Notes: generated by a model from the sequence alone, not told the origin. Counted from the first letter of the stretch, positions 1 to 11,576 are shown. The stretch is DNA of 64,000 nucleotides from Bacteroidota bacterium (GCA_021324735.1 JAJPIO010000014.1:62001-126000); one strand, 5' to 3'. Program-made: numbers and translations.

Positions 1-382
1 AAAAGGCTTTGCTGATTTCCGTGGTGGCAACGCTCGTGCGTGGCTGCTTACGATCGTGCGCAATACGGCATATAACTATCTGCGCGATAGGAAGCAGATG
101 GACGAGTTGCCACCTGAGGATGAACTTGTGAGCCTGAATTTGTACAACGATACTCCTGAGGTAATATTTATTCGAGAAGCCAGTGCGAAACAGCTTCGAG
201 AGGAGATAGAACGATTGCCGGCTGAATATCGGGAGGCAATCGTGCTAAGGGAAATGGAAGAGATGTCGTATAAGGAAATCGCTGCGGTTCAACGGGTACC
301 GGTCGGTACGGTAATGTCGAGGCTGGCGCGTGCCCGCTCAATATTGCGTGAACGGCTTAGTGATCTGAAGGAGGCATTATGA
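1..382 (+). CDS. ECF sigma factor, 5' end outside the window
   Basis: The reading frame is open from the first bases of the window (codons in phase with position 2), so the gene starts upstream and only the last 127 codons are here. The first residues, GFRGGNARAWLLTIVRN, are the end of sigma region 2 of an extracytoplasmic-function sigma-70 factor. LPAEYREAIVLREMEEMSYKEIA followed by VPVGTVMSRLARAR is the region 4 helix-turn-helix that contacts the -35 element. The GTG at 56 lies inside region 2 and is not the start. The stop overlaps the next gene's start (ATGA), which is the usual sigma/anti-sigma arrangement. The product directs RNA polymerase to a regulon that cannot be read from this window. 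Confidence 0.93.
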   Translation, partial: KGFADFRGGNARAWLLTIVRNTAYNYLRDRKQMDELPPEDELVSLNLYNDTPEVIFIREASAKQLREEIERLPAEYREAIVLREMEEMSYKEIAAVQRVPVGTVMSRLARARSILRERLSDLKEAL

Positions 383-1128
383 ATCAACACGGATCAGACA
401 TACTCATTCATGCCTACCTCGATAATGAGCTGGATACATCCAGTGCGCTCACATTGCTCGAACACGCATCGGAATGTGCGGCCTGCAAATCGCGCATCGA
501 GCACTATGCAAGATTGAAGAATGGTATCTCTAAGGAGCTGCCGCAGTATAGCACACCAGTTCAACTTCGAGACAAGATCCTTGGCTTTGCTCAACCTAAA
601 CGATCGTTTAACTGGCCCAAGGTTATTCTTCGCTGGGGTGTGCCTCTTTCAACTGCATTGGCTCTCGGTCTGGTGATAGGGGTAATGATCTCTGGAGAGC
701 ATGTGCAGCATGCAAGTACGAATGACCTGGTCTGGAATCACATTCATGCATTAAAGAGTGGCCGCTTAATGGATGTTGCCTCGAGCGATAAACATACCGT
801 CAAGCCATGGTTCGCCGGAAAAACAGATTTCTCGCCGTTTGTCGTAGATTTGGCTTCGCAAGGATTTCCCCTGTTAGGAGCGCGCGCTGAATACATCGAT
901 GGACATGATGTTGCAGCGTTGGTTTATACAAATGGGAAACATTATATCGAGTTGTATGAGTGGCCGAAAGAGCAGGGAAGTTCAAAAATGGCTACATATG
1001 TGTATAGAGGCTACAACACCACCTCATTTATAGCTAACGCGATGCAGTGCATTGCGATAACGGATGCTAGCAAGGAAGAGGTGGAGAAATTTCGTCTGGC
1101 GCTGATTTCGACAACAAACGAGAAGTAA
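379..1128 (+). CDS. Zinc-finger anti-sigma factor (membrane-anchored)
   Basis: A 249-residue protein whose start overlaps the sigma factor stop by four bases; AAGGAGG lies just upstream. Near the N-terminus, H-x3-C-x2-C (HASECAAC) preceded by HAYLDNELD is the zf-HC2 anti-sigma signature, which binds zinc and holds the sigma factor. A single hydrophobic span (WGVPLSTALALGLVIGVMI, about residues 84-102) would anchor it in the inner membrane. The C-terminal about 140 residues would be outside the cytoplasm and resemble no sensor domain I can name. Role inferred: sequester the upstream ECF factor until an envelope signal releases it. Confidence 0.88.
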   Translation: MNQHGSDILIHAYLDNELDTSSALTLLEHASECAACKSRIEHYARLKNGISKELPQYSTPVQLRDKILGFAQPKRSFNWPKVILRWGVPLSTALALGLVIGVMISGEHVQHASTNDLVWNHIHALKSGRLMDVASSDKHTVKPWFAGKTDFSPFVVDLASQGFPLLGARAEYIDGHDVAALVYTNGKHYIELYEWPKEQGSSKMATYVYRGYNTTSFIANAMQCIAITDASKEEVEKFRLALISTTNEK

Positions 1129-1131
1129 GGT

Positions 1132-1923
1132 CTATTTTGTAATACCCTTATAAACGAAATGTGAGCCATCAAACTCATAGCGAAGCGACGATGAAGTTGC
1201 ATAATCGGAAGACTCGATTACTTTGGGCACAAGTAATTCATTCCCTTTGACTTCAATTTGACGTCGGTGGGGAAACGGGTTCTTGTATATTAGAGAAATG
1301 GAATTGTGAAGTTTTCCCGACTTGGATTTGAAGGCGCGGAAATTAGTATTAAGTTTATTCCTATCGATTGAATAGGCGTCTACTGATTCGTTCAGATATC
1401 CTTCATCTGCAATGTAGTGAAACCGAGGTAAGTAAATCATCCTACCGGCTGAATCTCCAACAGAAAAAATCGTATCACATCGACCAATTGCCAATTGCCA
1501 GCCATCACTTATTGTATCAGCAGGAAGCAAGAGCTTTGTCTTTATACCGATTGGAGTTTTGAACTCAGCCACAGCCCAATAATAACGAAAAACGTGTCCA
1601 CCCAGTTGATCGTCCCAGTTCCATATTCGAAGCTGCCTATTGGATGACGTCACTATTCGCATGCCCTCGAATTTGAAGTCGTTCAATAAGGATTGAGGGT
1701 GCCGTGGAAGCTCTTTTAGAAGGAAGCGAATCAATTGATGATTCCATGCTTCCAGCGAATCAGGATTTGATTCTGGATCGATCTTCTTCATAAAAAACTC
1801 CATGCGGTGCGTAAACGAAGATGTATTTTGAGCTCTTAAATTGAGTACAAAAGCATCTTGTGTCGAAAGCACAAAGAAAAGGATCAACCAAAGTCTGCGA
1901 GCCCAAAATCCATGAACGACCAT
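1132..1923 (-). CDS. Exported protein of unknown function
   Basis: Starts 17 bases after the gyrB stop on the same strand, so it probably shares the gyrB transcript. It meets the anti-sigma gene tail to tail with a 3-base gap. ATG at 1923 is preferred to the GTG one codon upstream. The N-terminus (ARRLWLILFFVLSTQDAFVLNLRAQ) is a signal peptide with a plausible cleavage after RAQ. About 240 mature residues follow with no recognisable family; there is no lipobox and no T9SS tail. Likely periplasmic. Function not assigned. Confidence 0.7.
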   Translation of the reverse strand: MVVHGFWARRLWLILFFVLSTQDAFVLNLRAQNTSSFTHRMEFFMKKIDPESNPDSLEAWNHQLIRFLLKELPRHPQSLLNDFKFEGMRIVTSSNRQLRIWNWDDQLGGHVFRYYWAVAEFKTPIGIKTKLLLPADTISDGWQLAIGRCDTIFSVGDSAGRMIYLPRFHYIADEGYLNESVDAYSIDRNKLNTNFRAFKSKSGKLHNSISLIYKNPFPHRRQIEVKGNELLVPKVIESSDYATSSSLRYEFDGSHFVYKGITK

Positions 1924-1940
1924 CACTCGAGACGCGGTTA

Positions 1941-4192
<2,252 letters not shown>

Positions 4193-5950
4193 TCAATGGA
4201 TTATTTGAAGTTTCATCGCATCGCCCGAAGAAGGGACCAATAGCTGATATACTCCCGCGGGAAGATCATCCAATTCGATAAGAGAATGGTTCGAATCCAC
4301 GTTCGCTTTGCGAACGATGCGGCCGAGCATGTCAACAATTTCGAATGCAACCGACGAGCTACCCGAGTAGGACGCATGAATCACATTCGAAGCGGGATTG
4401 GGCCAGATATTTAACCGAGGATTGTTATTAGAATGAACCAGCATCGGGGGCGGTGGGGCATCGGCATCATACGCAAGCACGTCGATGTCGATCGTGTCGA
4501 TATCCCGTGGCCAGCGCCATTTTGTAAGGTAGCTGTGATGGACAGGCTCACTGAAGAACATGGTGATTGGAAAGTCGAACGGATCGATCGATTCCGGTAG
4601 CACCATCGTGGGAAACTTCCATCCCGAGATGGAATCTCCGAAGTGAGAGTCATCAAAAAACGGGGCATAAAATAGATGTGAAAGACTGTCGTTATTTCCC
4701 ATGTAAAATCGGAAGCTATTCGGGAATGTAGAGGTAGAGAAGATGATACCTGCCGGATGGACTCCATGCATGAGCAGCGGCGGATTCGACGGATAATTCG
4801 GGCAATACACATTAATCCAACCGCCAAGAGTGATGATAAAGGTTGTGTCGGTACAACGCTGATCGGGATCGGCCGGCTCGATCTTGCCCATCAGCGTTGC
4901 ACCACGATAATAGCTGGAAAGGTCCTTCCGATTATCGTTATCCAGCAGCCGTATAACGAAGTTCGCACTATCGTAGGGAGCGATCGTCGTAGGGCGTTGC
5001 AGTAGCACAAAACTATTGGTATCCGGACCGCTCCACTCGAGAGTATCGAGGCGAACGGCCACGCCGGAAGTATTCCGAAAGGTAAACGTTCGGTCGGCAT
5101 GACCTAAGAACGGCGCAAGCCACCGGCCGGTATCGTAGGAGCGGAGAGTAAACGTATTATGATACCAGGTGTACGTCTCCATTGGAATCGTATCGATGAC
5201 CCTAAGGGAGCAGCTTGCATAGGTGCAAAACAAGGTATCGTAAATGTGGTACTTAGGTGCGCCGTAGAACTCGAGCGTATCATACCACCATTTCATTGCG
5301 GGTTGTGCCGCATCTTTTGGAATCCGAAAGCGGTCAGTGTATTCACCGGATATTCGGAATTGCATATCAGTGACGAGCCCATCGTAACGGTAATTCACTG
5401 ATTGAAAACCAATCACACTCCAGTCGCCAATTTTAGACGCATAAGAATTCCAATTCTTCCAATGCCCAACTTCGACTCCTGCGTTTACCTCATACCGATT
5501 GACTGTTATTGGTTGCCAGGGAACCGGGCACGGTCCGGCGCCGATCATCGGACAAAAATAGACAGAATCGACGTTGGTGCGGGCGTCAGTTATCTCCCAT
5601 CGGCTTCTCACTTTTTCGGTATCAACTGTCGAATCGCTGTTGGTATAGGTAGCCGCAAGCCGAAGATCCGGCGTATGAGAGTGTGGGGGAATTCGAAACC
5701 ATCGGCAGTTGATAGAATCGAAATAAGAGTATGTTGTGAGGGAATCATCAAATTGCCACTTGTTATCGGGCAAATAATTAATTCTAACCACGAGCGTGTC
5801 TGCGGTCAGGTTGGTGAAGTCGATGAAAAAGGGCACCGCTCCTCCCGCAGTGTTTGGGATCTCCTCTTGAGTAATCGCTACGACCGGCTGAGCGGAGAGC
5901 CGAGCAGTGGCCAACAATAAGGCCGTTAATAACAACAAGCATCTATGCAT
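4193..5950 (-). CDS. T9SS-secreted surface protein
   Basis: An extracellular protein of about 585 residues. ATG at 5950 gives a clean signal peptide (MHRCLLLLTALLLATARLSAQ); an ORF extension to 5983 adds eleven residues that only lengthen it. The body is rich in aromatic and beta-type sequence and contains several cysteines, with no enzyme motif seen. The last about 70 residues (starting NIWPNPASNVIHASYS, then VAFEIVDMLGRIVRKANV, LPAGVYQLLV) are a type A T9SS C-terminal sorting domain, so the protein should cross the outer membrane and have the tail removed. A middle stretch (VRLDTLEWSGPDTNSFVLL) resembles Ig-like choice-of-anchor modules. Ligand unknown. Confidence 0.82.
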   Translation of the reverse strand: MHRCLLLLTALLLATARLSAQPVVAITQEEIPNTAGGAVPFFIDFTNLTADTLVVRINYLPDNKWQFDDSLTTYSYFDSINCRWFRIPPHSHTPDLRLAATYTNSDSTVDTEKVRSRWEITDARTNVDSVYFCPMIGAGPCPVPWQPITVNRYEVNAGVEVGHWKNWNSYASKIGDWSVIGFQSVNYRYDGLVTDMQFRISGEYTDRFRIPKDAAQPAMKWWYDTLEFYGAPKYHIYDTLFCTYASCSLRVIDTIPMETYTWYHNTFTLRSYDTGRWLAPFLGHADRTFTFRNTSGVAVRLDTLEWSGPDTNSFVLLQRPTTIAPYDSANFVIRLLDNDNRKDLSSYYRGATLMGKIEPADPDQRCTDTTFIITLGGWINVYCPNYPSNPPLLMHGVHPAGIIFSTSTFPNSFRFYMGNNDSLSHLFYAPFFDDSHFGDSISGWKFPTMVLPESIDPFDFPITMFFSEPVHHSYLTKWRWPRDIDTIDIDVLAYDADAPPPPMLVHSNNNPRLNIWPNPASNVIHASYSGSSSVAFEIVDMLGRIVRKANVDSNHSLIELDDLPAGVYQLLVPSSGDAMKLQIIH

Positions 5951-6117
5951 GCGAAGGAAGATCATTTCAAACCCCAATACCATTTGCTAGGAACGAAGCA
6001 GGCCACGGCGAGAAATTTACGGCTTGATCAAGCCAGTCGACACGCAAATTAACCTTATACAGCCGGGCTGGCATGAACGAGCAACATTCAGGTGTTGAGT
6101 GACGTTCGAGTTTTACC

Positions 6118-6609
6118 ATGTGGAAAAGAACTATGACACGTAAAGATGAACTTCTTGCCTCCTATGATGACGCTCTGAATTACGAATGTGAATCGATCGA
6201 ACTTGCGCTTAGTGGCATTACGGAAGAAGAGGCAGCCTTTCAACATCTTGTCTATCGGGACGAGCCGTTAGAGGAGGGCTATCCGCCTTCCGGGACGATC
6301 CTGTGGCAGTTGGTGCATTTAGGATACTGCTATAAGCGGTACCGGTCGATCATCGAAAATCGCCCAACTGATCCTCCGCAGCCAGCGGCCCCCTTTGCAA
6401 ATACGTTCGCACAAGCAAAGGAAAATCTCTTAACATATCGCAAAGAATTGCGCGAGACGGTCGCCTCTCTTTCCGAAGCTCAACTGGACGAACAGCTTTT
6501 TCTGGGTCACTCTGTTATTGAGCATGTGCGGATGAGCATTCGTCACGATGCCTGGCACATGGCGCAGGTATCGGTTGCACGGCGATTGTATCGAAATCGG
6601 AACAAGTAG
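6118..6609 (+). CDS. DinB-family putative metal-dependent enzyme
   Basis: A 163-residue four-helix-bundle protein of the DinB/YfiT superfamily, many of whose members are thiol transferases or metal-dependent hydrolases of unknown substrate. Histidines that could form the metal site are in WQLVHLGYCYKRY and HDAWHMAQVS, the latter being the usual C-terminal H-x3-H motif. ATG at 6118 is used; ATG at 6133 (MTRKDELL) would be equally compatible with the fold. Followed after 32 bases by the DUF2156 gene on the same strand, so probably co-transcribed. Confidence 0.75.
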   Translation: MWKRTMTRKDELLASYDDALNYECESIELALSGITEEEAAFQHLVYRDEPLEEGYPPSGTILWQLVHLGYCYKRYRSIIENRPTDPPQPAAPFANTFAQAKENLLTYRKELRETVASLSEAQLDEQLFLGHSVIEHVRMSIRHDAWHMAQVSVARRLYRNRNK

Positions 6610-6641
6610 CTTTTTCTTTCGATCGCTCGCGTTATCATTCT

Positions 6642-7697
6642 GTGAGGGACGAGCACCGGGTCAGAGAACTAATATTGCGTTATGGCTGGAATAGCACCTG
6701 CTACCAGCTTCTAAATCCAGGATTCGAATACTGGTTTAGCGGCGAATTTGACGCCGTTGTAGGATTCGTACAGTATGCACGAACACGGATCGTGGCTGGC
6801 GCGCCGGTTTGTCCCTTCGATCAACTTTCCAATGTTGAGCTCGAGTTCGAGCGCGATGCATTGCGCTCGGGATTACAGGTATGCTATTTTGCAAGCGAAG
6901 CACGGCTCGAAAGTATCATTGCTAAGCAGCCGGGATATTCCGTGATCCGCTTAGGAGCGCAGCCGGTATGGCATCCTCAGTATCTTACACGGAACATGCA
7001 CGAGAAGTCCTCTTTGCGCGGGCAGTTAAATCGTGCCTGGAATAAGGGCGTTGTGGTAGAAGAATGGCCGGCATCGCGCGCAGCCAATAATGCAACGCTT
7101 CATGCGGTATTACGGCGGTGGCTTTCAACACGAGGTTTACCCAGCCTTCACTTTCTGGTAGAGCCCGAGACTCTTTCGAATCAGCAGGATAGGCGAATCT
7201 TTGTCGCTACACAAGGGGATCAGGTCATCGGATTTCTAAATCTATCACCGGTCCCGGAACGTCAAGGCTGGCTCGCTGAGCAATTCGTACGCGATACTGA
7301 TGCGCCGAACGGCACCGTCGAATTAATGCTCGAAGCGGCAGCGAACGCGATCGCTCTCGATGGATACGAATACTTTACTCTTGGTCTCTCACCACTGACC
7401 CAACATGCAGGGCCTGCGACGCTACCAGAGCGCGTACCGCCATTCATTCGGTTTTTACTTCGCTGGGCTCGCGCTCATGGTAAACGCTTCTATAACTTTG
7501 AAGGACTGGAGTTCTTCAAGACGAAGTTTGAGCCAGAGCATTGGGAAAATATCTATGCGATCTCTAATGAGCCGAAATTCTCTTTGCGATCGCTCTATGC
7601 GATCGCATGTGCATTTACCACGGGAAAGCCGCTGCAAACCGTAATGGCAGGATTTGGTAAAGCGCTCCAAACTGAAGTGGTACGAATGTTCAAATAA
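6642..7697 (+). CDS. DUF2156 protein, related to the MprF catalytic domain
   Basis: A 351-residue protein with a GTG start. It has the double-GNAT layout of DUF2156, the domain that in MprF transfers lysine from tRNA to phosphatidylglycerol. Recognisable parts are the early RYGWNSTCYQLLNPGFEYWF, the mid-protein RIFVATQGDQVIGFLNLSPV, and the C-terminal YNFEGLEFFKTKFEPEHWENIY, which matches the conserved end of the family. There is no N-terminal membrane region, so it is a soluble stand-alone form. The substrate could be a lipid, peptide or other amine; aminoacyl transfer is an inference from the family. Confidence 0.75.
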   Translation: MRDEHRVRELILRYGWNSTCYQLLNPGFEYWFSGEFDAVVGFVQYARTRIVAGAPVCPFDQLSNVELEFERDALRSGLQVCYFASEARLESIIAKQPGYSVIRLGAQPVWHPQYLTRNMHEKSSLRGQLNRAWNKGVVVEEWPASRAANNATLHAVLRRWLSTRGLPSLHFLVEPETLSNQQDRRIFVATQGDQVIGFLNLSPVPERQGWLAEQFVRDTDAPNGTVELMLEAAANAIALDGYEYFTLGLSPLTQHAGPATLPERVPPFIRFLLRWARAHGKRFYNFEGLEFFKTKFEPEHWENIYAISNEPKFSLRSLYAIACAFTTGKPLQTVMAGFGKALQTEVVRMFK

Positions 7698-7707
7698 AAG
7701 AAGGCCT

Positions 7708-8700
7708 CTAAACATCAAACCACTGTATATTATATATCTGGCCCGAGGTTATTTGAATATCATCGCCTTGTGTGTCCGTGCCGGAGACATGAAAACTCCC
7801 GGTCAACCGATGATGAATGGTATCGACACTTGAGATAATAAGTTGCCCGGTTGCTCCGCTTTCGGTGCTGATCGAAATGTTGGGACCGGTAAGCGAATAG
7901 ACGCTATAGGAAGCCGATGCAGCGCTTGCACCGAGGGGGCCATTAAGCACATACAAACCAGGTTTTAAACTTAGAATAGTAAACGATAACTGACGAGAGT
8001 CGCCGGTGGTATTATCCGCAGCAATAATGTTCAATTGGGTCGACCCCCTCGTGATAAAGGCGGAAGCCTTTTGCGGTTGTTGGCTGGACGAATTAAAAAA
8101 GACTCCGCTTATCGACGCTGTTATACTTCCCTGGCCATAACTTCCAACATAGATCGGAATGTCGTTAAAATAGCCGGTCGAGATCTGTATGCTCTTTGAA
8201 GGGCCCGATTTTAGAGTTGCGGTGAATGTAAATGTACCCGAGATCAGGTTGTTTATCGTGTCGAATTTGGTAATTGTCAGTGAACCTACCGTTGATTGAT
8301 ACTCGAGACTATCCTGACTATACGTGGCAGAAGCAGCAGTAGGATCATTACTGTTACCGATCGTATACGTTCGTGGGGTCGCTGAAAAGGAGGGAAGGCC
8401 AAGTAAAATATAATAAGAATGGAAATCTGAAATGCTTGCGGTAAAATAAGTCAAATTGATGATCATGCTTGGAGGAAGTCCCTGCCCAAAACCATAAATG
8501 GAGGCTGCTGCGGTACTTCCGAGAGGGTAGTTGTTACGATCCACCCAACTGCCACTTGCATTAAATCCAAATTCCCCTTCAGTGGGATTTGCAGGAATTC
8601 CTCCATTCCCCGTATCGGTACTAACCGGGTTAGTGTTTTTTGAGCAGCCCATGAATAGGGCGATTGCCGCTAATACTGTGACGAATTTCGATCTATACAT
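7708..8700 (-). CDS. Lipoprotein with duplicated domain (paralogue A)
   Basis: ATG at 8700 starts MYRSKFVTVLAAIALFMGCSKN, a lipoprotein signal with lipobox cysteine; a GTG at 8709 is possible but unnecessary. The mature part contains a module used twice: GSLTITKFDTINNLISGTF with ISTGYFNDIPIY, then GQLIISSVDTIHHRLTGSF with ITSGQIYNIQWF. The same module pair makes up the gene at 9384-10292, so the two genes are paralogues. The pattern resembles the Bacteroidota lipoprotein families annotated as DUF6252-like; this match is from memory. Likely anchored in the outer membrane; function unknown. It meets the DUF2156 gene tail to tail. Confidence 0.78.
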   Translation of the reverse strand: MYRSKFVTVLAAIALFMGCSKNTNPVSTDTGNGGIPANPTEGEFGFNASGSWVDRNNYPLGSTAAASIYGFGQGLPPSMIINLTYFTASISDFHSYYILLGLPSFSATPRTYTIGNSNDPTAASATYSQDSLEYQSTVGSLTITKFDTINNLISGTFTFTATLKSGPSKSIQISTGYFNDIPIYVGSYGQGSITASISGVFFNSSSQQPQKASAFITRGSTQLNIIAADNTTGDSRQLSFTILSLKPGLYVLNGPLGASAASASYSVYSLTGPNISISTESGATGQLIISSVDTIHHRLTGSFHVSGTDTQGDDIQITSGQIYNIQWFDV

Positions 8701-8761
8701 GGCATTCACAACACGTTGTTTCGAATGAACCCATCGTTATGAGTTTAGATTCTCAGCAAGC

Positions 8762-9301
8762 ATGAATATACAAAAGCAGACCTTCGCCGATCTTCGCAGT
8801 CAGGATTTTGAGGACGTGATCTTTTCGGGCTGTACTCTCATAAGCACTGAAGCTCGCGAGGCAAAGTTTATCGACTGTGCCTTTCAGGAGTGCATCATTA
8901 GCTCCGTAAAATTCGATGGTGCCGTATTGCAAGTCGAATTCAAGAATAGCAAGATCGAAGGAGTCAATTTCTTCACTGCCAAGCGAGAAATCCTGAGTCT
9001 TTCGTTCGAGGGATGTCTTGTCCGCTACTCATCCTTCGCAGAATTGAAATTAAAAGAGACAAGGTTCAAGAGTTGCGTTTTTCAGCATGTCGATTTTGCC
9101 GATGCCGACCTCAGCGGATCGGATTTTTCCGATTCAAAATTCGAGGAGTGCAAATTTCGAAATACCAACCTATCAAAAGCCAATTTTCAACGTGCGATAG
9201 GATACACGATCGATCCCACGCTCAATAAGGTAAAGGGCGCAAAATTCGATGTGCCAGAAGTATTGGCACTTCTGGCACCATTTGGTATCGTGATTGAATA
9301 A
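8762..9301 (+). CDS. Pentapeptide-repeat protein
   Basis: A 179-residue protein built mostly from pentapeptide repeats (A/C-D/N-L/F-X-X), clear in FADADLSGSDFSDSKFEECK and FRNTNLSKANFQRA. These fold as a right-handed quadrilateral beta helix. The C-terminus (DVPEVLALLAPFGIVIE) is a non-repeat cap seen in other pentapeptide proteins. There is no signal peptide, so it is cytoplasmic. Some family members (Qnr, MfpA) mimic DNA and bind gyrase, but this one is shorter than Qnr and nothing here proves that role. It sits divergently from, and between, two paralogous lipoprotein genes. Confidence 0.82.
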   Translation: MNIQKQTFADLRSQDFEDVIFSGCTLISTEAREAKFIDCAFQECIISSVKFDGAVLQVEFKNSKIEGVNFFTAKREILSLSFEGCLVRYSSFAELKLKETRFKSCVFQHVDFADADLSGSDFSDSKFEECKFRNTNLSKANFQRAIGYTIDPTLNKVKGAKFDVPEVLALLAPFGIVIE

Positions 9302-9383
9302 TTGATAAAATAAGAATAGCGGGACATGAGGCCCTTATAATGTGTCGCAAAAAAAACTCGCTCCCGTTGGCAATGGAATATTG

Positions 9384-10292
9384 TTAGAGGACAAACCACT
9401 GAACATTATTTATTACCCCATCGGTAATTTGAAAGAGTTGGCCACTGAACTGATCAATTCCTGAGAAGTGAAAGGTCGCCGAAAACCTTCGAGTGACCGG
9501 ATCCACTTGTGTGATTGTAATTTGCCCTGAGCCCTGTGCATCTATAGTCATCTCAACTGGCTGTGGAGCACTTCCCGTTGTATAATATTCACCATAGGCT
9601 TCACCGGATGATTCCGGACCGAACGAATATGTACCCAAGTTCCGATTTGGAATACTGATTATTAAATGTTGCTCAAAAAGGCGAGGATCATCGTAACTTG
9701 TCTCAATTGCTAACCCGTTGGTTCCTTTCGAAGTGATCGCAGTAAGACTTCCTGCATTAAATTGGGTGGCACCATTCAGAGTCGTGGTAAGATAACCTTG
9801 GTTATAACTGCCAAGATAAATAGGGAGATCGACAAAATATCCATTTGTAACTCTAAGCGTATCGGTTTGCCCAAGTTGAACGCCCTTAAAATTAAACAGA
9901 CCCGAGACAGTGTTATTGATGGGGTCAAGACTAGTGATTGTAATCGTTCCGGAATAAATGCCAGAAACGCCATAGGACGCTTCTGCAGAATCACTTGAGA
10001 TGCTTCTCGTTGAAGGTAAAGTGGTAACTCCTCTTATCGTTAGAGAAATCTGCTCAAAGTTTGAATCAGAAAGCTGAATCGAAATTGTTGTAGGACTCCA
10101 GGAATCAGCGATTGCTTTTGCCCCTGCCCAAATTGAGTTGGTGCGCTGATAGGATTTGCCATTAAGAATAAACCCAAAATCACCCGGGGTTGAACTTAAG
10201 GGTATTAAGCTATTCCAATCTGAAGGGTTAGAATTCTTGCTGCACCCTGGAATTAAGGCAGTGAGCACCAGCGCATAAAGAATTCGCTTCAT
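9384..10292 (-). CDS. Lipoprotein with duplicated domain (paralogue B)
   Basis: Starts MKRILYALVLTALIPGCSKNSN, a lipoprotein signal with Cys at about residue 17; the upstream start at 10301 adds three residues. The mature protein repeats the same module twice: GTITITSLDPINNTVSGLF with VTNGYFVDLPIYLGSYNQG, then GQITITQVDPVTRRFSATF with ITDGVINNVQWF. Paralogue A has ISTGYFNDIPIYVGSYGQG and ends IYNIQWF, so the two come from one ancestor. Outer-membrane or periplasmic anchoring is expected. Function unknown. Confidence 0.78.
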   Translation of the reverse strand: MKRILYALVLTALIPGCSKNSNPSDWNSLIPLSSTPGDFGFILNGKSYQRTNSIWAGAKAIADSWSPTTISIQLSDSNFEQISLTIRGVTTLPSTRSISSDSAEASYGVSGIYSGTITITSLDPINNTVSGLFNFKGVQLGQTDTLRVTNGYFVDLPIYLGSYNQGYLTTTLNGATQFNAGSLTAITSKGTNGLAIETSYDDPRLFEQHLIISIPNRNLGTYSFGPESSGEAYGEYYTTGSAPQPVEMTIDAQGSGQITITQVDPVTRRFSATFHFSGIDQFSGQLFQITDGVINNVQWFVL

Positions 10293-10349
10293 AGGCAACA
10301 ATCAACTTACTGTTACCCAACTTGCTTTTCCCGGATTTGATTCGCAAGG

Positions 10350-10967
10350 CTATTCCAGCGCAAACGGCGGATATTCATCCGTGGTAAGCAAGAATGCGTA
10401 GGCCGAAACTCTCAGCGACCAGCGCATCACTCCGACCACAAACTTGAAGAGCGATCTCGGGTATTTACCTGTGAACAAGATCGCAAACCATGCGATCGTA
10501 ATACACACGACCGCGGCGATCGAGAGAGCCCAAAGAATGATATAGTGTGGTATTGCTAAGAACCACTTCACCAGTGGCATCCACGGACTGAGCTTTTCAA
10601 CGTCCGGGTATTCGACATTGAGGTGTACTGCCTGTTCCTCTTCAAAGGCTGGATACTCGTCTCTTAAAAGCGTAAGGTAGGATGAAACCCTCATACTGAA
10701 TCGGGTGAGAGCAAGATTCCAATCGAACCACCAATGCGGATATTTATGGCGGAAGAGAAGAGCGAGCGCGGTCGGCAAAAAAAGCAGGCCGCCTGCTCCC
10801 AGGAATATATTGGCCCAGCCAAGCCGCAATGTTGGGCCGGAAACCAAGGCCAGTACGATCGCGACCGGAACAATTACGATCGGGCGCAAAAAGGTGGTCA
10901 GTCTATTCAAAAGATGATCGGGATAATCGATCTCGATCGTTGCAGGGTACGGAACGGTTGTTTTCAT
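10350..10967 (-). CDS. DUF4389 membrane protein
   Basis: A 205-residue protein with N-terminal YPATIEIDYPDHLLNRLTTFLR and C-terminal FVVGVMRWSLRVSAYAFLLTTDEYPPF, which are the two diagnostic ends of DUF4389. Two or three hydrophobic segments (PIVIVPVAIVLALVSG, IFLGAGGLLFLPTALALLF, IILWALSIAAVVCITIAWFAILF) place it in the inner membrane. The motif YLTLLRDEYPAF in the middle echoes the C-terminal DEYPPF, so the protein is an internal duplication. Twelve bases downstream of the next membrane protein gene, so probably one operon. Biochemical role unknown. Confidence 0.8.
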   Translation of the reverse strand: MKTTVPYPATIEIDYPDHLLNRLTTFLRPIVIVPVAIVLALVSGPTLRLGWANIFLGAGGLLFLPTALALLFRHKYPHWWFDWNLALTRFSMRVSSYLTLLRDEYPAFEEEQAVHLNVEYPDVEKLSPWMPLVKWFLAIPHYIILWALSIAAVVCITIAWFAILFTGKYPRSLFKFVVGVMRWSLRVSAYAFLLTTDEYPPFALE

Positions 10968-10979
10968 GGCAATTTAAAG

Positions 10980-11459
10980 CTAATCTTCATTTGCTTGCTG
11001 ATCTTGGATAGGCACTCCGGCGCCCGCGATCTCCGTGTGATGGATCTGTCCTCCCATGTACGCCGTAACGCCGAACAGGCTCGAACTTACGGCTGCAAGC
11101 GCCAGTAACGCGACCACAAATGACTTAGCGATCTCGTTGCTCGCATGCATTCGGTAAAGTGCAAAGGCTGCGATAATGCCAAGTAGTGCAGAGCAGGCAA
11201 GCGCAATACTCGCTATCTCTTCATGGGCATCGATCGCGCCGGACGCTACGCCAGCCACATGTTCAACGATCTCTTCAGCCGGCTCGCCGGTAAGGTAAGC
11301 CGGAACAGCGAAGGCGGCACCGGCGATCAGTGTGTAAAGGCCGATCCGCAGTGTGGTTGCTCGCAGGCCCAGTCTCGATAACGTGATCAGGATAAGGCCG
11401 AAGGCAGTCGTAAAAATTGGAATGTGGTTGAGTACCAAATGAATGTGTGCGGAGTTCAT
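10980..11459 (-). CDS. DUF2231-like membrane protein
   Basis: A 159-residue protein of four predicted membrane helices (PIFTTAFGLILITLSRL, IGLYTLIAGAAFAVPAYLTG, ALACSALLGIIAAFALYRM, FVVALLALAAVSSSLFGVTAY). The start, AHIHLVLNHIPIF, with paired histidines before the first helix, and the acidic/histidine patch EEIVEHVAGV are seen in DUF2231-type predicted membrane proteins, some of which are suspected to bind haem or metal. It precedes the DUF4389 gene by 12 bases on the same strand. Family assignment is moderate; function is not known. Confidence 0.6.
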   Translation of the reverse strand: MNSAHIHLVLNHIPIFTTAFGLILITLSRLGLRATTLRIGLYTLIAGAAFAVPAYLTGEPAEEIVEHVAGVASGAIDAHEEIASIALACSALLGIIAAFALYRMHASNEIAKSFVVALLALAAVSSSLFGVTAYMGGQIHHTEIAGAGVPIQDQQANED

Positions 11460-11576
11460 CGTTGACGGCGATTAAGTAATAGATAATTGTGGATCAGTAA
11501 TGGCTGACGGAGTTAAGAAGAGCTACGCATGAATCTCTGCACAGGTTACACGATCGTGCTTATCTATACAGAGTCT

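Noticed and set aside
8762-9301. Qnr-type quinolone resistance protein
   Set aside because: Pentapeptide repeats are shared by many proteins; the length is below Qnr and the Qnr loops are not evident.
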